Notes: generated by a model from the letters alone, not told the origin. A DNA stretch of 64,000 nucleotides from Devosia sp. (GCA_016713105.1 JADJPS010000001.1:496001-560000), one strand, 5' to 3'; counted from the first letter of the stretch, positions 27,919 to 36,613 are shown. Numbers and translations are program-made.

Positions 27919-28920
27919 ATGCGAGCCATATCCTGCACCGCGCCCGAGCAACTGGCGCTGATCGACATCGACCGCCCCGAGCTCAGGCCCGGCTGGGTGC
28001 GCGTCGCCGTCCGCCACATCGGCATCTGCGGCACCGACTACCACATCTTCGAGGGCAACTTCCCCTACTTCGAGTATCCGCGCGTCATCGGCCACGAGCT
28101 GAGCGGCACGGTCGTCGATGCCAATGGCAGCGGTTTCGCCGCCGGCGACCCGGTAGTGGTCAACCCCTACCTCACCTGCGGCACCTGTCCGGCCTGCCGC
28201 GAGAACCGCGCCAATTGCTGCGAAACGCTCAAGGTCATCGGCGTCCACGCTCCGGGCGGCATGACCGAGGAGATCGTCATGCCGGCGGGCAACCTCTACA
28301 GGGCCGACGGCATCTCGCTGCGCGACGCCGCCATGGTCGAGTTCCTCGCCATCGGCGCCCACGCCATCCGCCGCACCGCCGAACTGAGGCCGGGCACCCG
28401 CGCCCTCGTGGTCGGTTCCGGCCCCATCGGGCTGGGCGTCGCCTTCTTCGCCAGGATCGCCGGGGCCGACGTTACCGTCGTCGATGCCGCCCCCGACAAG
28501 ATCGAGGCTACCCGTGACCTCGGGTTCCGCACCTTCTCGGTCGCCGACACCGAGGGCGGTGAGTTTGCCGCGGTCCGCGACACGGGCTTTGATGCGGTGT
28601 TCGACGCCACCGGCTCGATCCGCGCCATGAACGCCTCGCTGTTCCACACCCGCAACGGCGCCAGCTACACCCTGGTCGGCGTCATCAAGGGCGATCTGGT
28701 CTTCCCGGACAGCGAAGTGCATCGGCGCGAGCTCACCATCCGTGCCTCGCGCAACGCCATCAAGGCCGATTTCGAGCACGTCATGGCCTCGATCCGCCAG
28801 GGCCTCATCCCCACCGATCGCCTCGCAACCCACACCACCAGCCTCGATCGCGTCCCCGCCGACATGCCCATCTGGGCCCACGTCCGCACCGGCGTGATCA
28901 AGGCCGTGGTGACCGTGTAG
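27919..28920 (+). CDS. Zinc-binding alcohol dehydrogenase (L-galactonate/sugar-acid type)
   Basis: A 333-residue medium-chain dehydrogenase. Catalytic zinc residues are in GICGTDYHIFEG and IGHELSG. A structural-zinc cysteine cluster is visible (CGTCPACRENRANCC, about 88-102), and a Rossmann segment VVGSGPIGLGVAFFA at about 165. It resembles L-galactonate or related sugar-acid dehydrogenases such as E. coli LgoD. Together with the nearby KdgK and UxuB-like enzymes it points to hexonate/uronate use. The start is supported by CAGGAG 6-7 bases before ATG 27919; an earlier ATG at 27895 is possible. Confidence 0.92.
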   Translation: MRAISCTAPEQLALIDIDRPELRPGWVRVAVRHIGICGTDYHIFEGNFPYFEYPRVIGHELSGTVVDANGSGFAAGDPVVVNPYLTCGTCPACRENRANCCETLKVIGVHAPGGMTEEIVMPAGNLYRADGISLRDAAMVEFLAIGAHAIRRTAELRPGTRALVVGSGPIGLGVAFFARIAGADVTVVDAAPDKIEATRDLGFRTFSVADTEGGEFAAVRDTGFDAVFDATGSIRAMNASLFHTRNGASYTLVGVIKGDLVFPDSEVHRRELTIRASRNAIKADFEHVMASIRQGLIPTDRLATHTTSLDRVPADMPIWAHVRTGVIKAVVTV

Positions 28921-28971
28921 TCCGCACACCCCACCGGGTCTGTATTTGCGCTCGGAGCTCCCCCACCGCGA

Positions 28972-29068
28972 TGTCACCCCGGCGCAGGCCGGGGCCCATC
29001 CTGTGATGTGTCACCAGCCACCGAGCGCGCGGAGTACCCTGGGTCCCTGCCTGCGCCGGGGGAGGGCC
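28972..29068. repeat. Family C repeat, copy 3 (paired)
   Basis: GTCACCCCGGCGCAGGCCGG at 28974 with an inverted partner GTCCCTGCCTGCGCCGGGGG near 29042-29065. Confidence 0.8.
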
Positions 29069-29100
29069 ATCGCATATGCGATCAGGCACCGGCCAGGAGG

Positions 29101-29212
29101 TTGGCTCCCTTCTCCCTGGGGGGGGGGGGAGGGGCGGGGGGGGGGGTGCGGGTGGGGGGGGGGGGGGGGGTCGTGCGGGGCAACCCCCCTCAAGGGGAGA
29201 AGGGCGACCCGA
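29101..29212. repeat. Degenerate family A repeat with G homopolymers
   Basis: Left end CTCCCTTCTCCCTGGGG and right end CAAGGGGAGAAGGG match family A, but the middle is almost pure G (29118-29170), broken only by single A, C or T bases. Confidence 0.75.
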
Positions 29213-29289
29213 CTGCCCTCAAAGCCATATGCGATGGCCCAGCATCCACGGAGGAGGCGGATAGCCAAAGGCGGCCTCGCGCGCCGCGC

Positions 29290-29508
29290 CTACTCCGCCT
29301 TCGTCCAGCCCACCGCCCGCGGCGTCACGTCCACCGAGATCTCTTCCGAGCCGAGCAGCCGCGCCACCACCTCGGGCGGATCCTTGACCACGTGCACGCC
29401 CGAGACCGTATCCACCTTGGTGTCGCGCAGGCCCTTGACCACCGCCACCACATGCTCGGGGTTGATGTAGATGACCCCGTCGGGGGTATCGAGCTTGACG
29501 AGCCGCAT
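29290..29508 (-). CDS. Small FlbD-like protein of unknown function
   Basis: A 72-residue soluble protein beginning MRLVKLDTPDGVIYINPEHV. The pattern of a short beta-strand pair followed by NPEHVVAV resembles FlbD-like small proteins, but no flagellar genes are nearby and the match is only by eye. GGAGAG is placed 8 bases before ATG, which supports the start. It is divergent from the DUF924 gene. Function unknown. Confidence 0.72.
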   Translation of the reverse strand: MRLVKLDTPDGVIYINPEHVVAVVKGLRDTKVDTVSGVHVVKDPPEVVARLLGSEEISVDVTPRAVGWTKAE

Positions 29509-29610
29509 GGGTGGTCTCTCCGGTTTGAACTCTGGCCGGTGGCCATCATCGCCGGTGCGGGTTAAGCATCCCGCCAGGATCGACCTCGCGACGCGAAGAA
29601 TGGAGCACCC

Positions 29611-30156
29611 ATGCACGCCGCCCAGCACGTCCTCGATTTCTGGTTCGTCGAACATGGCGAGGCCGACTGGTTCGGTGGCAAGCCCGAGTTCGATGCCCTG
29701 CTCGCCGCCCGCTTCGCCCGGACCCATCAGGCCGTCGCCCGCGGTGAGGCCGCCTTCTGGCGCACCAGCCCCTCCGGCCGCCTTGCCGAGATCATCGTGC
29801 TCGATCAGTTCTCGCGCCAGCTGTTCCGCGGCCGGGCAGAGGCCTTCGCTTCCGATGCCATGGCGCTCGATCTCGCCCGCGCCGCCATGGCCGCCGGCGA
29901 CGACCTGAGGCTCGAGCCGCGTCGCCGCCAGTTCGTCTACATGCCGTTCATGCACGCAGAGTCGCTGGCCGTGCACGAAGCGGAGGCCATCCCGGTGTTC
30001 GCGCGCCACGGCGACGCGGGGTTGCTCGGCTACGAGATGGCCCATGTCGAGGTGCTGCGCCGCTTCGGCCGCTACCCGCACCGCAACGCCGCCCTCGGAC
30101 GCGCTTCCACCCCCGAGGAACGCGACTACATCGCCTCGGGCACCGGGATGTTCTAG
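29611..30156 (+). CDS. DUF924-family protein
   Basis: A 181-residue alpha-helical protein of the DUF924 family. Characteristic segments are VLDFWF at the N-terminus, IIVLDQFSRQLFRG (about 60) and RRQFVYMPFMHAES (about 107). The family has a TPR-like fold and no known function. The start is supported by GGAGCACCC immediately upstream. It converges with kdgK; the two genes share the tetranucleotide CTAG at 30153-30156, each using it for its own TAG stop. Confidence 0.93.
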   Translation: MHAAQHVLDFWFVEHGEADWFGGKPEFDALLAARFARTHQAVARGEAAFWRTSPSGRLAEIIVLDQFSRQLFRGRAEAFASDAMALDLARAAMAAGDDLRLEPRRRQFVYMPFMHAESLAVHEAEAIPVFARHGDAGLLGYEMAHVEVLRRFGRYPHRNAALGRASTPEERDYIASGTGMF

Positions 30157-31070
30157 CGCCGCCGCACCAGCGCCATGTCGACCAGCGCCCCCTTGTGGCC
30201 GATCACCACCCCGGCGACGCGATGCGCGTCGCGCGCCGCTTCCACCGGATCGGCGCCGCGTGCCCGGGCTCCAAGATAGCCGCCATTGAACGAGTCGCCC
30301 GCCCCCGTGGCGTCCACCACCTGCTCCGCCCGGGTCGCCGGCACATATTCCCGCAACCCGTCCCGCGTCGCGACCAGCGCCGGCTCCGCCCCGTTCTTGA
30401 CCACCACTTCGCTGGCCCCGATCGCGAGGTAGCGCTCGGCCGTGGCGTCCGGCGAGGCATCGCCGAACAGCGGCGCCTCGTCCGGGTGGGTGGGCAGCAC
30501 GATATCGGCAAGGGTCGCCGCCGCCGTCAGCGTCGAGGCCATGACTTTGGGCGAGGTCCACAGCGCCGGCCTGAGGTTGGTGTCGAACACCACCTGCGCC
30601 CCGGCCTCGCGCGCCGCGACGATGGCCTTCATCAGCCGCCCCCGCGCCCGTGGCGCCAGGATCGCCATCGAGATGCCGGAGAAATACACCGTGTCCGCGC
30701 CGGCCAGCGCCGCGCCGAGCGCCTCGGCGTCGTCGGCCAGAAGCTTTGCCGCGCTCTGCCCGCGCCAGTAGGTGAAGTGCCGGTCGCCATGCGCCTGGTG
30801 GATCAGGTAGAGGCCGGGTCGCCGGCCCGCGATGGTCTGGATGCGGTCGGTGCCGATCCCCGCCTGCTCGATGAAGGCCCGCATCTCCCCCGAATACATG
30901 TCGTCGCCGAGCGCCGTGACGTAGTCGACCTGCCAGTCCTCGGGCAGCATCGCCCGCGAATACCAGGCCGTATTGAGCGTATCGCCGGCATAGCCGAGCC
31001 GGTACAGGCCGGCGTCGCCGCCGCTCATTTCGATCATCGCCTCGCCAACGCTCACGAACCGCTTGCTCAA
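30153..31070 (-). CDS. kdgK: 2-Keto-3-deoxygluconate kinase (PfkB family)
   Basis: A 305-residue PfkB-type sugar kinase. The N-terminal KRFVSVGEAMIEM and the C-terminal catalytic motif DATGAGDSFNGGYL (about residue 255) are clear, as is the KDG-kinase-like FDTNLRPALW. It phosphorylates 2-keto-3-deoxygluconate for the Entner-Doudoroff route. The likely start is a TTG at 31070 with GGGAG about 6 bases upstream; no suitable ATG exists nearby. It is divergent from the UxuB-like gene, with 154 bp between them, so both probably answer to one sugar-acid regulator not in this window. Confidence 0.9.
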   Translation of the reverse strand: MSKRFVSVGEAMIEMSGGDAGLYRLGYAGDTLNTAWYSRAMLPEDWQVDYVTALGDDMYSGEMRAFIEQAGIGTDRIQTIAGRRPGLYLIHQAHGDRHFTYWRGQSAAKLLADDAEALGAALAGADTVYFSGISMAILAPRARGRLMKAIVAAREAGAQVVFDTNLRPALWTSPKVMASTLTAAATLADIVLPTHPDEAPLFGDASPDATAERYLAIGASEVVVKNGAEPALVATRDGLREYVPATRAEQVVDATGAGDSFNGGYLGARARGADPVEAARDAHRVAGVVIGHKGALVDMALVRRR

Positions 31071-31224
31071 TGCCGCTCCCTCCCCAGTCCGCTCGCTTAT
31101 GCCGGGCTTGGCGCCGTGGTGCAACCGGTCGACCGCCGCCTGCACTGGCAGAGTTGGCGGCACTCGGCTATGGGTCCGTGCCGGGGGAGGCCGCATGCGC
31201 CGCGGGACCCGTGGGAGATCAGAG
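31071..31224. promoter_or_regulatory. Divergent kdgK/uxuB-like control region
   Basis: Holds the perfect palindrome CGGTCGACCG (31126-31135) inside GTGCAAC...CTGCAC, a plausible operator centre for a LacI- or GntR-type regulator. No clear -10/-35 pairs are visible. Confidence 0.35.
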
Positions 31225-32697
31225 ATGTCGCGTCTCAATACCGAAACTATCCACGCCGAATCCGTTCAGCAACGTGACCTCACTGTGCCGAAATACCGGC
31301 GCGAAAGTGTCACACCCGGTATCGTCCACCTCGGCATCGGCGCTTTTCACCGTGCCCACATGGCGGCCTATGTCGATGATCTTCTTGCCGAAAATCCGGG
31401 CTGGGGGATCATCGGCGCCTCGCTCCGCCGCCCCGACACGCGCGACGCGCTGGCCCCCCAGGATTTTCTCTACACCCTCGCCATCCGCGATGCCTCGGGC
31501 ACGAGGTGCCGCGTCATCGGCTCCATCCTCGATGTCCTCGATGCCAGTTCGCAGCGCAGCCAACTCATTGAAACCATGGCGGATCCCAGGATCCGCATCG
31601 TCTCGCTCACCGTCACCGAAAAAGGCTATTGCCACGATCCCTCGACCGGCGAGCTCGATCAGCGGCACCCCGACATCGTCCACGACCTCGCCCATCCGGA
31701 GGCCCCGGTCAGCGCCCCCGGCCTGATCGCCGCCGCCCTCGACCTCCGCCGCCGGCGCGGCCTCGCGCCCTTCACCGTGATGAGCTGCGACAACCTGCCC
31801 TCGAACGGCCGGACCGCCCGCCGCATCGTCACCCGCTTCGCCGAGCTGCGCGGGGGAGACCTGGCGGCCTATGTCGCAAACGTCGCCTTCCCCTCGACCA
31901 TGATCGACCGCATCGTTCCGGCGACCACCGATGCGGATCGCGACCTCGTCCGCGAGATCACCGGGCTCGACGATGCCTGGCCGATCATGACCGAGCCCTT
32001 CACGCAATGGGTGATCGAGGACCACTTCCCGACCGGCCGGCCGCCCTTCGACACGGTCGGGGCCCAGCTGGTCGCCGATGTCGAGCCGTTCGAGCTGATG
32101 AAGCTCAGGATGCTCAACGGCAGCCACTCGACGATGGCCTACCTGGGGTACCTCGCCGGCCATCACTACGTCAGCGAGGCCATCGCCGATCCGGCGATCC
32201 ACACGCTCATTCGCGGGCTGATGACCGAGGAGGCGATGCCGACGCTGCCCATGGCGCGCCCGGTACTCGAGGCCTATCGCGACCAGCTCCTCGCCCGCTT
32301 CGCCAATCCCGCCCTGAAGCATCGCACCTGGCAGATCGCGATGGACGGCAGCCAGAAGCTGCCGCAGCGCCTGCTCGGCACCATCCGCGACCGGCTGGCG
32401 GCAGGGCAGGGGATCGAGCGCCTGGCACTCGGCGTCGCGGCCTGGATGCGCTACGTCACCGGCATCGACGAGGCCGGCCAGCCCATCGAGGTCAAGGACC
32501 CCCTCGCCGCCCGCCTGCGCCAGCTCGCCGATGCGGCAGGGGGCGACGCGGAGAAGCTGGCAAAGGGCCTTCTCGCCGTCCAGGAAGTCTTCGGCTCCGA
32601 CCTCCCGCTGAGCCCGGCCTTCACCGAGCCGGTGACCAGACGCCTGAGATCACTGCTGGAAATTGGTGCGAAGGCGACAATGGGGCAGGTTGCCTGA
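31225..32697 (+). CDS. uxuB: Mannitol/fructuronate dehydrogenase family (UxuB-like)
   Basis: A 490-residue long-chain polyol/hexuronate dehydrogenase. The Rossmann segment IVHLGIGAFHRAHMA (about residues 33-47) and the family active-site stretch KLRMLNGSHSTMAYLG (about 292-307) are present. It could reduce fructuronate to mannonate or oxidise mannitol; divergence from kdgK favours the uronate pathway, though the gene name is a best guess. The start ATG 31225 follows GGGAGATC; the open frame extends upstream but without support. Confidence 0.88.
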   Translation: MSRLNTETIHAESVQQRDLTVPKYRRESVTPGIVHLGIGAFHRAHMAAYVDDLLAENPGWGIIGASLRRPDTRDALAPQDFLYTLAIRDASGTRCRVIGSILDVLDASSQRSQLIETMADPRIRIVSLTVTEKGYCHDPSTGELDQRHPDIVHDLAHPEAPVSAPGLIAAALDLRRRRGLAPFTVMSCDNLPSNGRTARRIVTRFAELRGGDLAAYVANVAFPSTMIDRIVPATTDADRDLVREITGLDDAWPIMTEPFTQWVIEDHFPTGRPPFDTVGAQLVADVEPFELMKLRMLNGSHSTMAYLGYLAGHHYVSEAIADPAIHTLIRGLMTEEAMPTLPMARPVLEAYRDQLLARFANPALKHRTWQIAMDGSQKLPQRLLGTIRDRLAAGQGIERLALGVAAWMRYVTGIDEAGQPIEVKDPLAARLRQLADAAGGDAEKLAKGLLAVQEVFGSDLPLSPAFTEPVTRRLRSLLEIGAKATMGQVA

Positions 32698-33047
32698 ACG
32701 TCCCCGCACCCGTCCGGAGCGCTTCCATGAAGAGTGGCGACGGTTTTCCGGTTCGGAAGCGCGACCGATCAAGGACCCGGAGCAGATCGCCGTTTCAACG
32801 AAGCAGTGAACGGCTCTCGGCTCGCCGAGCCACCCTCTCGCCCAAGACGAGGCAGGGCAATATGGCACCGATGGCAGTCGGGACGCCCTTCTCCCGGGAG
32901 AAGGCGATCCGTGCCAACTCGACCGATATGCGATGGCCCTGCAAGACGGGGGGCAACTCGGGGTCGGGCCGCGCCCCGGTCGCCTCCCTTCTCCCCTAGG
33001 GGAGAAGGTGCCCGTAGGGCGGATGAGGGTGGCCTCGAGTTCGCCCC
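32698..33047. other. Gene-free stretch containing a family A repeat
   Basis: A 350 bp intergenic region. Bases 32884-33030 are a family A element. The 32700-32880 part has several short open frames with arginine/serine-rich translations that look non-coding. Confidence 0.7.
32884..33030. repeat. Family A intergenic palindromic repeat, copy 3
   Basis: CCCTTCTCCCGGGAGAAGG at the left and CCTTCTCCCCTAGGGGAGAA followed by GGTGCCCGTAGGGCGGATGA at the right, as in copy 1, but with a longer unrelated centre. Confidence 0.8.
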
Positions 33048-34205
33048 CTACAGTCGCCCGTCCATTGCTCGGTCGAAGATCTCGAGCGCCCGCGCCTTGG
33101 TCAGCTCGATCGGGTTGCCGCCGGCGGTCGGGTCGACGATCGCCATGTCGCCGATCAGTTCCCGCTTCTCGCCGTCCACCTTGAACTCGCGCAGCGTGTT
33201 GGGCACCCCGAGCTTGGCCCGCAGAGCGTTGATGGCGTGCAGGAACCCGTCGAAATTCGGGGCGAGGCCGCAATAGGCGGAGAGCCGCGCGATCCGCGCC
33301 TCGATGGCGTCGCGGTTGACCACCAGCACGTAGGGCATGAACACCGCATTGGTCATGCCGTGGTGGGTGTCGTACAGCGCCCCGACCGGGTGGCTCAGCG
33401 CATGGATGGCACCCAGCCCCTTCTGGAACGCGGTCGCCCCCATCGCTGCCGCGCTCATCATGTGCCCGCGTGCCGCGATGTCATTGGGGTCGGCGGCAAC
33501 CTTGGGCAGGTTTTCGAGCGCGAGGCGGATGCCTTCGACGGCTATGCCGTCCGCGAGCGGGTGGTAGCCCGGCGCGCAATAGGCCTCGAGGCAGTGCGCC
33601 AGCGCGTCGAACCCGGTCCCCACCGTGATGAAGCGCGGCATCCCCACCGTCAGTTCGGGGTCGGCAATGACGACCTTTGGCATCATCAGGGGATGGAAGA
33701 CCACCTTCTTGGTATGCGTCACCTCGTCGGTGATCACCCCGGCACGACCGACTTCCGAGCCGGTGCCGGCCGTCGTCGGCACCGCGACGATCGGGAAGAT
33801 GCCTTTGGGGTCGGCACGCGTCCACCAGTCGCCGATATCCTCGAAATCCCACATCGGCCGGGTCTGGCCGGCCATGAAGGCGATGACCTTGCCGGCGTCG
33901 AGGCCGGAGCCGCCGCCAAAGGCAATGACGCCATCATAGCCGCCGGCCCGCAGCACCTCGACGCCCGCATTGACGTTGGCCGAGATCGGGTTCGGCTTCA
34001 CATCGGCGAACACTCCGGCCTCGATGCCGGCTTCGCGCAGCAGCGCCAGCGTCTGCTGCGTCACCGGCAGGTTGACCAACCCGGCATCGGTGACGAGCAG
34101 CGGTTTGGTGATCCCCGCGACCTTCAGCGCTTCAGGCAATTCCTTGATGCGCCCCGCGCCGAAGCGCACCGCGGTGGGGTAGTTCCAGTTGGCTTTGCTG
34201 GCCAT
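33048..34205 (-). CDS. Iron-containing alcohol dehydrogenase
   Basis: A 385-residue group III dehydrogenase. The NAD-binding FGGGSGLDAGK is at about residue 97, and the iron ligands lie in GTGFDALAHCLEAYCAP (His) and HALSHPVGALYDTHHGM (two His). It oxidises or reduces a small alcohol/aldehyde. It is last in a minus-strand cluster with aldehyde dehydrogenase, a GlnA4-like synthetase, a TRAP transporter and an amidohydrolase, where it could oxidise a gamma-glutamylated amino alcohol. A family C repeat separates it from the aldehyde dehydrogenase upstream. Confidence 0.93.
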   Translation of the reverse strand: MASKANWNYPTAVRFGAGRIKELPEALKVAGITKPLLVTDAGLVNLPVTQQTLALLREAGIEAGVFADVKPNPISANVNAGVEVLRAGGYDGVIAFGGGSGLDAGKVIAFMAGQTRPMWDFEDIGDWWTRADPKGIFPIVAVPTTAGTGSEVGRAGVITDEVTHTKKVVFHPLMMPKVVIADPELTVGMPRFITVGTGFDALAHCLEAYCAPGYHPLADGIAVEGIRLALENLPKVAADPNDIAARGHMMSAAAMGATAFQKGLGAIHALSHPVGALYDTHHGMTNAVFMPYVLVVNRDAIEARIARLSAYCGLAPNFDGFLHAINALRAKLGVPNTLREFKVDGEKRELIGDMAIVDPTAGGNPIELTKARALEIFDRAMDGRL

Positions 34206-34234
34206 GTCTTGTCTCCCTCATGCCGCCACCACCA

Positions 34235-34329
34235 GTGTCATTCCGGCGAAGGCCGGAATCCAACCTGAGGTCTGGGGCAATTTTCTGCCATCTCGGTATG
34301 GATCCCGGCCTGCGCCGGGATGACATCGA
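34235..34329. repeat. Family C repeat, copy 4 (paired)
   Basis: GTCATTCCGGCGAAGGCCGG at 34236 and inverted partner TCCCGGCCTGCGCCGGGATG near 34304-34323, between the Fe-ADH and ALDH genes. Confidence 0.85.
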
Positions 34330-34350
34330 GGATACGGATGTCGCCCGGGG

Positions 34351-35733
34351 CTAAACCATCTTCAGATGATAGCTCTTCGGTTGCGTCAGGTTGTGGTAGC
34401 CGATCTCGCTCAGCGCGCCGCCCTTGCCGGTGTCCTTGACCCCGGTCCACACCAGCGCGGGATCGAGATAGTCACAGCGATTGGCGAACACCGTTCCGGT
34501 TTCCACCTTGGCGCCGACCCGGGCCGCCGCATCGAGATCCTCGGTCCAGATCGAGGCGCTGAGCCCGTAGGGGCTGTCGTTCATCAGTTGGATCGCTTCG
34601 GCATCGTCGGCGACCTTCATGATCCCGACCACCGGTCCGAAGCTCTCCTCGCGCATCACCGCCATCTGGTGGTTGACGTTGGTCAGCACCTCCGGCGCGA
34701 GATAGGGCGAACTCTCCTCATCGAGTTCGTGCTTGGTATTGAGATGCGCCCTGGCGCCCTTGCGCAGCGCCTCGAGCGTCTGGCCGCGCACCAGGTCGGC
34801 AAAGCGTGGCGTCGCCATCGGCCCGACCAGGGTGTCGGCCTCGAGCGGATTGCCGAGCTTCCAGCCCCTGGCCACCTCGACGAAATCGGCAACGAACCGA
34901 TCGTAGACATCGGCGTGCACATAGATCCGCTCCACCCCGCAGCAGCTCTGCCCCGAGTTGAAGAACGAGCCGTCGACGAGGTTTTCCACCGCATGGTCGA
35001 GCTTGGCATCGGCCCGCACATAGGCCGGGTCCTTGCCCCCCAGCTCGAGCCCCAGCGAGGCGAAGGTGCCCGCGGCGGCGCGCTCGATGCGGCGCCCGCC
35101 TTCGACCGAGCCGGTGAAGTTGATGTGGTCGATCTGCCCCGATCCGATCAGCTTTTCGGTATCGGCATGGTTGAGCACGAGGTTCTGGAACAATCCCTCG
35201 GGCAGCCCGGCCGCCTTGAACGCCTCGGCGAACCGCTCGCCCACCAGCAAGGTCTGGCTGGCATGCTTGAGGATCACCGCATTGCCCGCCATCAGCGCCG
35301 GGACGATCGAGTTGATCGCAGTCAGGTAGGGGTAGTTCCACGGCGCGATCACCATCACCAGGCCGAGCGGCTCGCGCGCGATCCAGCGGGTGAAGCCGGG
35401 CTTGTCCGGCCGCGGCGAGGGCTTGAGGCTCTCCTCGGCGATCGCGATCATGTGGCGCGAACGTTCCTCGACGCCGCGTTTCTCGCCGCCGAAGCGCACC
35501 GGCCGGCCCATCTGCCAGGCCAGTTCCGGCACAATCTCGTCGTTCATTGCCAGCAGAGCGTCGAGGAAGTGCTCGAGGAACTTGGCGCGTTCCTTGACGG
35601 TCACCTCGCCCCACACTTCGCGGGCCCTGCGGGTTCTCGCCACCGCGGACTCGATTTCGGCGCCGGTCGCGATCCTGCGCTCGGCATAGACACGCCCGTC
35701 GATGGGCGAGACGATCTTGACCGTGTCGGTCAT
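34351..35733 (-). CDS. NAD(P)-dependent aldehyde dehydrogenase
   Basis: A 460-residue aldehyde dehydrogenase. The catalytic Glu is in LELGGKDPAY (about residue 235) and the catalytic Cys in NSGQSCCGVERIY (about 268). PWNYPYLTAINSIVPAL is the usual cofactor/substrate channel segment. In this cluster it could oxidise the aldehyde made by the Fe-alcohol dehydrogenase, for example gamma-glutamyl-aminoacetaldehyde to gamma-glutamylglycine; that specificity is inferred from context only. It begins 16 bp after the PIN-toxin stop. Confidence 0.94.
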   Translation of the reverse strand: MTDTVKIVSPIDGRVYAERRIATGAEIESAVARTRRAREVWGEVTVKERAKFLEHFLDALLAMNDEIVPELAWQMGRPVRFGGEKRGVEERSRHMIAIAEESLKPSPRPDKPGFTRWIAREPLGLVMVIAPWNYPYLTAINSIVPALMAGNAVILKHASQTLLVGERFAEAFKAAGLPEGLFQNLVLNHADTEKLIGSGQIDHINFTGSVEGGRRIERAAAGTFASLGLELGGKDPAYVRADAKLDHAVENLVDGSFFNSGQSCCGVERIYVHADVYDRFVADFVEVARGWKLGNPLEADTLVGPMATPRFADLVRGQTLEALRKGARAHLNTKHELDEESSPYLAPEVLTNVNHQMAVMREESFGPVVGIMKVADDAEAIQLMNDSPYGLSASIWTEDLDAAARVGAKVETGTVFANRCDYLDPALVWTGVKDTGKGGALSEIGYHNLTQPKSYHLKMV

Positions 35734-35749
35734 CGGAAAAGTCCTTTGT

Positions 35750-36172
35750 TCAGCATGCCAGTGCGCGGACGTGGCCCCTGGCCGCGTACTCGAGGATCAG
35801 CCGGTCGCGCGTTACGATGGTCAAGTCAAGTGCCCGCGCCGTCGCAATGATAATCCGATCGGCGGGATCGCCGTGGATCGGTGCGGGCAGGAGCGAGGAA
35901 TCGATCAGGATCTCCGCCGTCAGCCCCTCCAGCGCAACCCCCGGCAGTTGCAGGAATGCTCGAAAGATGGCCGCTGGAGGCTGCGCCATGGCCGCCCTGC
36001 CGCTCCTGGCAAGCAGTCCAAGTTCCCAGGCCGTGATCAGTGACAGCCGGATCGCCGCGCCGGCATCAGACGCCCCGTCGATCGCTTCCACAGCCTCCGG
36101 CTCCATCGGCGCCTGCTGCGCCAGCCATATTGCGGCGCAGGTGTCGAGCAGCAGGCTACTCGTCCTCGCCAT
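35750..36172 (-). CDS. PIN-domain ribonuclease toxin (VapC-like)
   Basis: A 140-residue PIN-domain protein. The acidic catalytic residues are visible: Asp in LLLDTCAAIW (about residue 10), Glu in ITAWELGLL (about 50) and Asp in HGDPADRIIIATA (about 103), followed by TIVTRD. This is the VapC-type toxin fold. Its start overlaps the upstream antitoxin candidate by 17 bases, the usual layout of type II toxin-antitoxin pairs. The pair interrupts an otherwise metabolic minus-strand cluster and seems less GC-rich, suggesting acquisition by transfer. Confidence 0.88.
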   Translation of the reverse strand: MARTSSLLLDTCAAIWLAQQAPMEPEAVEAIDGASDAGAAIRLSLITAWELGLLARSGRAAMAQPPAAIFRAFLQLPGVALEGLTAEILIDSSLLPAPIHGDPADRIIIATARALDLTIVTRDRLILEYAARGHVRALAC

Positions 36173-36596
36173 ACAGCTCTTTCCACTCGGCGAACGCCGG
36201 CGCGGCAAGGTCCACGCCCGGCAGGATGGTGATCATCCCCTTGAGCGCGCCCCAGGCAGGGTGACGAAACGGTTTCTTCACCGTTGCCGCTTCCGACTTG
36301 ATCGCCTGCTTCGCATTGAACTTCGCCTGCTTCATCTCTCCAAGACCCTCCGCCCCACCATCCGGAACGAAACGAACTCTGCCTCCTGCGACATCGACGT
36401 CTTCTGTGCGGTAACCTGCCGCCATCCACGCTGTGGCCTGTACATGTGTCCCGCCGCTATTGCTCCACCACGCGGGATAGCGACGTGCCGAAGCCGGCAA
36501 TGAAACCCCGAGGATCTCCTCGATACTGTCGAAAGAAATCTCGACGGTACCCGCGGCTTGGCTCAGGTGGCGGAACAGGCCATCATACTTCGACAT
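36156..36596 (-). CDS. Candidate antitoxin with an N-terminal DUF7662-like domain
   Basis: A 146-residue protein upstream of and overlapping the PIN toxin. Residues 1-75 (MSKYDGLFRHLSQAAGTVEI start; ARRYPAWWSN later) resemble the DUF7662 type by eye, not the usual AbrB, Phd or RHH antitoxin DNA-binding folds. The C-terminus (GALKGMITILPGVDL then a short acidic tail ending GEDE) looks like the toxin-binding tail of VapB-like antitoxins. AGGAGGG lies 5 bases before ATG. A promoter with three TGTACA-like sites precedes it. The function as antitoxin is inferred from position and tail. Confidence 0.75.
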   Translation of the reverse strand: MSKYDGLFRHLSQAAGTVEISFDSIEEILGVSLPASARRYPAWWSNSGGTHVQATAWMAAGYRTEDVDVAGGRVRFVPDGGAEGLGEMKQAKFNAKQAIKSEAATVKKPFRHPAWGALKGMITILPGVDLAAPAFAEWKELYGEDE

Positions 36597-36613
36597 CGCA
36601 CCCTCCTCGCTGT

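Larger units (their letters stand above)
28921..29289. other. Repeat-rich intergenic region with poly-G tracts
   Basis: A 369 bp gene-free stretch. It holds a paired family C element (28972-29068) and a degenerate family A element (29101-29212) whose centre is replaced by G runs of 12, 11 and 17 bases (29118-29170). I see no credible gene. Confidence 0.8.

Noticed and set aside
29118..29170. G-quadruplex regulatory element
   Set aside because: The G runs look like sequencing artefact inside a known repeat family; they should be confirmed before any function is considered.
32698..32880. A small Arg/Ser-rich protein starting at the ATG at 32727
   Set aside because: No ribosome-binding site, low-complexity translation, and it runs into a repeat.
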